From assembly GCA_913050325.1 (NCBI GenBank), contig CAJWZP010000004.1:1-64000 (forward strand): a DNA stretch of 64,000 nucleotides. The letters run 5' to 3'. Every line of letters starts with the position of its first letter. Positions within the stretch are counted from its first letter, which is position 1. The DNA is from an uncultured bacterium (GTDB taxonomy: Bacteria; Desulfobacterota_D; UBA1144). Below the pieces are notes generated by a model. That model was not told where the DNA came from. It saw only the letters and a list, made by a program, of their open reading frames with translations, and ran no database searches. This document shows, one piece after another, positions 59,782 to 64,000 of the stretch. The position numbers were made by a program, and so were the translations under genes.

Positions 59782-60467
59782 ACCTTATTAATCACTTCCA
59801 TTAAAGAGTTCACAATATACTCTTCCTTTTTCTTTGAATCTCTGTCAATTAAGAAAGCAGTCATACCAATTTTACTTGCCGCAATATAGTCTAGCTGATA
59901 ATTATCCCCAACATGGACGGTTTCATTAATCACTGAATTAGAATTTTCTAAAGATTTATAAAAAAATTCGGGACTAGGTTTTGAAAATCCTGATTCAGAG
60001 GAAATAGTAAAATAATCAATATATTCTGTAATTCCAAACCCATCACAAACTTTGAAAATACGGGAATCAAAATTTGAAGAAATTATAATCTTAAGTTTTC
60101 TTTTTTTTAACTCTTTAAGAAAAGGAATTGTATCATCGTAAATCTCCCACGCATCAAATGAGAAATGATTATATAAATCCTCAAAATAATCGTCAAACTG
60201 GTCAAACATTCCTAAATCTGTAAAAATGTCATAAACAACAGAGTGCCACCAACTTTTTTCCGCGGTATATAGTTCTTGTCCCGATAATCCATCAAAATGT
60301 AACCCTTCTCTAGAATTAAAGTATTTCTTAAATAATTTAGATATATCATCTGATTTATAATTATCTGAATATTTTTTAAGAATATTATTATAAGTATTTC
60401 CCAAACCCTTTTTAATATAGAAAAGGGTATCTGCAGCATCTAAAGATATGGTATTGTAATTAGACAT
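59775..60467 (-). CDS. HAD hydrolase (HDHD3-like)
   Basis: The 230-residue protein has motif I ISLDAADTLF (D-A-A-D variant of the HAD motif), motif II IISSNFDSR, motif III SESGFSKPSPEFFYKSL, and motif IV HVGDNYQLDYIAASK. This D-x-A-D form is seen in the HDHD3/REG-2-like group. Substrate unknown. It precedes the EamA-type gene in the same direction. Confidence 0.82.
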   Translation of the reverse strand: MSNYNTISLDAADTLFYIKKGLGNTYNNILKKYSDNYKSDDISKLFKKYFNSREGLHFDGLSGQELYTAEKSWWHSVVYDIFTDLGMFDQFDDYFEDLYNHFSFDAWEIYDDTIPFLKELKKRKLKIIISSNFDSRIFKVCDGFGITEYIDYFTISSESGFSKPSPEFFYKSLENSNSVINETVHVGDNYQLDYIAASKIGMTAFLIDRDSKKKEEYIVNSLMEVINKVC

Positions 60468-60488
60468 AATAAAAGTAAAAATTTAATA

Positions 60489-60863
60489 ATGATTATACCC
60501 GTTGTAACAAAAGATATTATTTATTTTTCAAAACTACAATCAATATCTAACAAAGACAGATATTCGCTTCAGCAAGTAAAGAGTAAAGAGGATATCTTAA
60601 TTGTTTTATTTAAATGTGATTACCCTTTGTGTTTATTAGATTTTTCATGTGATTTAATAGAATCATTTAAACTTAAAGATCTATTAAAAAACAGAGGTTG
60701 TCATACAATCAGTTCAATTGCATATTATCCTCATATTCAAAAAGATATAAAACAAAAAGCAATTGATTATGGAACAACCATTCAAGTAACTAGAAATGAG
60801 CTATATAAAAATTTAAATAATATTCTAGATGATGCCCTATTCAATGAAATTACATCAACCTAA
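60489..60863 (+). CDS. Receiver-like hypothetical protein
   Basis: The 124-residue protein has a CheY-like alternation (DIIYFSKLQSISN, CDYPLCLLDFSCDL, CHTISSIAYYPHIQK, AIDYGTTIQVTRNELYKNL). The phosphorylatable Asp would sit at LLDFS, but the acidic pocket of a true receiver is not evident, so it may be a degenerate receiver domain. No partner kinase or output domain is nearby. Convergent with the metH-linked gene. Confidence 0.5.
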   Translation: MIIPVVTKDIIYFSKLQSISNKDRYSLQQVKSKEDILIVLFKCDYPLCLLDFSCDLIESFKLKDLLKNRGCHTISSIAYYPHIQKDIKQKAIDYGTTIQVTRNELYKNLNNILDDALFNEITST

Positions 60864-60870
60864 TTATTAT

Positions 60871-61362
60871 CTAAAGAACTTTTTCAAAGCCATATAGTTC
60901 TAAAAAATCTATAACCATATTTGGTAATGAAGCTAAACCTCCATCGACATTAACCTCTGCTGTACAACCTATATATTCAATTTGAGCATCAAAAGAGGTA
61001 TTTAATCCCTTTGTCTCTAGCCATTTTGATGTTATGTATAAGGACTCAATCCAATCAGATAAATCATATTCTTTTATTGGATACTTTTTTGATCTACCTT
61101 CAATTGATTCTCCTTTGGAATATTTAAAAATTTTTTTATAAGTTCGAAAATCTGAATTGGGTAACCTAGAATCAGAATATAGTAATGAAACTATATTATC
61201 AAAGTGTTCTATTTTTTTTGCATTTAATGCAAATAATAAAATTTCACTATTGGAAATATAGTTTGGATTTAAAACTTTAAAAGCATTATTTATAGATAAA
61301 TCCCAATTTGAATCATTTTGACCATTTTTAAGTTTATGTTTTAGAATTGTTTTAATATTCAT
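60871..61362 (-). CDS. Hypothetical protein translationally coupled to metH
   Basis: The 163-residue soluble protein (TILKHKLKNGQND, EYDLSDWIESLYITSKW, IEYIGCTAEVNVDGGLASLPN) has no recognised family. Its ATG overlaps the metH stop (TAATG), so it is translated in a fixed ratio to methionine synthase. This could be an accessory of B12-dependent methyl transfer, but nothing in the sequence shows it. Confidence 0.6.
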   Translation of the reverse strand: MNIKTILKHKLKNGQNDSNWDLSINNAFKVLNPNYISNSEILLFALNAKKIEHFDNIVSLLYSDSRLPNSDFRTYKKIFKYSKGESIEGRSKKYPIKEYDLSDWIESLYITSKWLETKGLNTSFDAQIEYIGCTAEVNVDGGLASLPNMVIDFLELYGFEKVL

Positions 61363-64000
61363 TACTTATCTAAATTATTTTGCAATATGCTTTTCAGTTT
61401 TTTAACGTCGATGTTTGAATTTAATGAATACTTATCAAATTGATCATCATTAATTTTCCCTACACTGAAGTACCTTGCTTCTTTATTATAAAAATACAAT
61501 CCTGATATTGAAGATGCAGGATAAATAGCATAATTTTCAGTTAATGATACGTTCAATTTATCTTCAACATTCAAAATTTTCCATAAAACTTCTTTTGTAG
61601 AGTGATCTGGACAAGCGGGATAACCATGCGCAGGTCTAATTCCAGGATAAAGTTCACGTATCAATTCATCATTATCAAAATTCTCTTCTGAGCCATTATC
61701 TTTTCTCATTTTCTCATGAAGATACTCTGCCGCTGCTTCAGCAAGCCTATCACCTAAAGCTTTAATTATTATAGATGAATAGTCATCGCCTTCATTCTCA
61801 TAATTTTTAGCAAATTCATCAACCTCCATACCGGCTGTAACAACAAAAGCTCCAACTACATCTTTGGACTCTTTTGAATTTGATATAAAATCAGACAGAC
61901 AATAATATATTGGGTTTTCGGTTTCTTTTTTTACTTGCTGTCTTAAAAAATCGAGTCTATGTTCAACAGAATAAGAATTTTCATTTAAAAGATATATGCT
62001 TTCATCTTGACTATAAGCATTCCAATTTTTAGAAATTCCTTTTATTGAAAAAATATTATTTTTAATAATGATATCTAATAAATTATTTGCATCTTTATAG
62101 AGCTCTTTTGCCTGTTTTCCATATTTTGAATGATTTAATACTTTTGGATATGAACTTTTAATTTCCCATGCCCAAAAAAAGGGTGACCAATCAATATATT
62201 TGATTAAATCTTCTGTTCTAAATTTCCATTCATTTAATTTAAAATTTTTTGTCTTATTAACAATATCTTTATAATTTAAATTAAATTTTTTTTCTCTTGA
62301 TTCTAATAAACTTAAAAAAGGAATCTCTTTGGAGCTATTATATCTTTTAATAGTATCGGATTGCTCATTTTTAATTTTACAAATAAATTCTTTTTTTGTT
62401 TTAATGTTTAATAATTCTCTGCATACTCCAACAACTAAGGATGCATCAGGTACATGAACTACAACCCCATTACTATAATTAGGTGCCATTTTTATTGCAG
62501 TATGCGCCTTGCTAGTTGTTGCTCCACCAATAAGTATAGGTAAATCATAATTTTTAGATTTAATGGTGTCAATATTTGTAATCATCTCATCTAGCGAAGG
62601 AGTTATTAAACCACTCATTCCTACTATATCTGGCTTAAAATCTTCAATATTATCAATAATTTCACTACAATCAACCATTACACCTAAATCTCTAACTTCA
62701 AATCCATTGCATCTAGCTACAACGGATACAATATTTTTTCCGATATCATGTACATCGCCTTTAACTGTTGCAATTAACATTTTCCCGGATGAAGTACTTT
62801 TCGATTTATCTTTTTCCATAAATGGCTCAAGGTAGTTTACAGCCTTCTTCATAACTCTTGCACTTTTTACAACTTGTGGGAGAAACATTTTCCCTTCACC
62901 AAATAAGTCTCCAACAATTTTCATGCCGTCCATTAATGGTCCCTCAATAATAGATAATGGAGAATCAAAAACTTGTCTGGCTTCTTCAACGTCCTCTTCA
63001 ATTTTAGTAGTTATTCCTTTAATAATTTGATGTGAGATTCTTTCTTTTAATCCAAGTGATAGCCAATCGTCTTCTCTCTGATTTTCCTTTGATTTTGAAC
63101 TTATTGAACCAGCATAATCAATTAAGTTTTCTGTAGCATCATCATTTTTATCAAAAATGACATCCTCAATTAATTTTAATAATTCCGAATCAATATCTTC
63201 ATAAACTTCTAACATTCCAGCATTTAAGATTGCCATATCCATACCTGCTTTTTTTGCATGATATAAAAATACAGAATGCATAGCCTCTCTTACCGTATTA
63301 TTCCCTCTAAAAGCAAATGACAGGTTGCTAATACCACCGCTTATGAGTGATTTAGGACATAGCTCTTTAATTTTAGGTATACATTCAAGAAAATTAATTG
63401 CATATTTTTTATGTTCATCAATCCCCGTTGCTATAGTTAATATATTGGGATCAAAGATTATATCTTGAGGTTCAAAGTCTGCTTTTTTAACTAGAAGATC
63501 ATATGCTCTTTTACAAATTGCTATCTTATTGTTGATATCTGTTGCTTGACCTTTCTCATCAAAAGCCATTACTACTACAGATGCCCCATATTTTTTAATA
63601 ATTTTTGCATATTTTAAGAATTCTTCTTCACCTTCTTTTAAACTAATCGAATTAACTATTCCTCTACCTTGAATACATTTTAAACCCGCTTCAATAACAC
63701 TAAATTTTGAGCTATCAATCATTATGGGAACTTTTATTATTTCAGGATCAGAAGCAATTAGGTTAAGGAACTTAATCATACATTCTTCGCTATCCAATAG
63801 GCCTTCATCAAAATTTATATCAATTATATGGGCGCCATTCGACACTTGTTGTTTTGCAATTTCCATTGCTTCCTCATAATTTTCTTCTTTTATCAATCTT
63901 GAAAACTTGGGCGAACCTGTAACATTTGTCCTCTCGCCTATCACCAGAAAATTATTAACCTCGTCAAGTATTAAAGCTTCTAAGCCACTGTAAGATGATT
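61362..64000 (-). CDS. metH: Cobalamin-dependent methionine synthase, C-terminal three domains (cut by window edge)
   Basis: The frame is open to the right edge: [17 protein letters not shown] precedes the track start, matching the linker between homocysteine and folate domains of MetH, so the track GTG start is not real. Visible domains in order are pterin/methyltetrahydrofolate binding ([28 protein letters not shown]), cobalamin binding with [12 protein letters not shown] (the base-off His) and [17 protein letters not shown], and the AdoMet activation domain ([14 protein letters not shown]). The homocysteine-binding domain should lie just outside the window. The enzyme makes methionine and needs B12. 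Confidence 0.94.
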   Translation of the reverse strand, partial: SSYSGLEALILDEVNNFLVIGERTNVTGSPKFSRLIKEENYEEAMEIAKQQVSNGAHIIDINFDEGLLDSEECMIKFLNLIASDPEIIKVPIMIDSSKFSVIEAGLKCIQGRGIVNSISLKEGEEEFLKYAKIIKKYGASVVVMAFDEKGQATDINNKIAICKRAYDLLVKKADFEPQDIIFDPNILTIATGIDEHKKYAINFLECIPKIKELCPKSLISGGISNLSFAFRGNNTVREAMHSVFLYHAKKAGMDMAILNAGMLEVYEDIDSELLKLIEDVIFDKNDDATENLIDYAGSISSKSKENQREDDWLSLGLKERISHQIIKGITTKIEEDVEEARQVFDSPLSIIEGPLMDGMKIVGDLFGEGKMFLPQVVKSARVMKKAVNYLEPFMEKDKSKSTSSGKMLIATVKGDVHDIGKNIVSVVARCNGFEVRDLGVMVDCSEIIDNIEDFKPDIVGMSGLITPSLDEMITNIDTIKSKNYDLPILIGGATTSKAHTAIKMAPNYSNGVVVHVPDASLVVGVCRELLNIKTKKEFICKIKNEQSDTIKRYNSSKEIPFLSLLESREKKFNLNYKDIVNKTKNFKLNEWKFRTEDLIKYIDWSPFFWAWEIKSSYPKVLNHSKYGKQAKELYKDANNLLDIIIKNNIFSIKGISKNWNAYSQDESIYLLNENSYSVEHRLDFLRQQVKKETENPIYYCLSDFISNSKESKDVVGAFVVTAGMEVDEFAKNYENEGDDYSSIIIKALGDRLAEAAAEYLHEKMRKDNGSEENFDNDELIRELYPGIRPAHGYPACPDHSTKEVLWKILNVEDKLNVSLTENYAIYPASSISGLYFYNKEARYFSVGKINDDQFDKYSLNSNIDVKKLKSILQNNLDK

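Noticed and set aside
1-64000. tRNA, rRNA, CRISPR array, IS element or prophage
   Set aside because: No GGTTCRA-type T-loop context in a cloverleaf, no regularly spaced repeats, no transposase or integrase, and no cluster of phage genes were seen by eye.
63944-64000. metH start at GTG 63944
   Set aside because: The frame continues to the window edge with the conserved MetH linker, so the start is artificial.

Overview
The window is a strongly AT-rich (roughly 30% G+C by eye), gene-dense chromosome segment with many stop/start overlaps and short spacers. This is typical of a streamlined, free-living marine Pseudomonadota (Proteobacteria). A Gram-negative envelope is shown by outer-membrane barrels, lipoboxes and periplasmic binding proteins. 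An aerobic, surface-water life is suggested by a photolyase/cryptochrome, type II NADH dehydrogenase, azurin, and an FMN lactate-type dehydrogenase. Sodium use is suggested by an oxaloacetate-decarboxylase-type pump (oadGAB) and a dicarboxylate/amino-acid:cation symporter. HemB has the Mg-type DALDPY..DGHDG loop instead of the zinc cysteines. I cannot name the lineage from the sequence alone. There is no rRNA, recognisable tRNA, IS element, CRISPR array or prophage.

Layout. 1-7 kb: end of a photolyase-family gene, a HugZ-like protein, glutathione peroxidase, YjbQ, a secreted nuclease, and two coiled-coil/nuclease-like proteins (DUF2130 and RmuC) facing away from each other. 7-13 kb: metal homeostasis. 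This comprises a small His/Cys secreted protein, a barrel, an HMA metal-binding protein and a MerT-like membrane protein; then znuA divergent from zur-znuC-znuB, and a His-rich outer-membrane protein. Two perfect TGTTAT-N3-ATAACA palindromes tie the zinc genes together. 13-19 kb: LldD, DUF3147, two outer-membrane proteins, a SnoaL-like protein, and selenium-binding protein SBP56 with a membrane partner. 19-26 kb: envelope and secreted proteins (a lipidated subtilase autotransporter, a MORN protein, an overlooked CxxC protein, lipoproteins), Hsp20 and a family-5 uracil-DNA glycosylase. 26-30 kb: a four-gene glucosylglycerate operon behind a ribbon-helix-helix regulator. 30-40 kb: DUF389, thioesterase, enoyl-CoA hydratase, azurin, iron ABC transporter fbpABC, PgsA, hydrolases, aquaporin. 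40-44.6 kb: oadG-oadA-oadB and an orphan T7-polymerase-like exonuclease. 44.6-54.4 kb: a long minus-strand run (hflKC, symporter, DUF2237, DUF2939, PD-(D/E)XK nuclease, ndh, ileS). 54.4-64 kb: SDR-lpd-M20 operon, HAD phosphatases, hemB, a half-size EamA protein, and metH cut by the right edge.

The most interesting unexplained signals are non-coding. At 22703-22817 (minus strand) a TTGATA-N17-TATACT promoter is followed by an RNA of about 80 nt that can fold as a three-way junction with a GAGA tetraloop and ends in a U-run. Two G-U wobbles fit only the minus strand. At 40558-40652 (plus strand) a perfect TTGACA box precedes an RNA of about 58 nt that is a single long hairpin, with an anti-Shine-Dalgarno loop (CUCCUCCU) and a U9 tail, just upstream of the oad operon. 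At 25912-25962 there is a 10-bp perfect stem enclosing two smaller hairpins. The glucosylglycerate operon appears to start with a leaderless mRNA whose promoter is overlaid by repeated TGGTA/TACCA half-sites. All structures were found by eye and have not been computed or searched.
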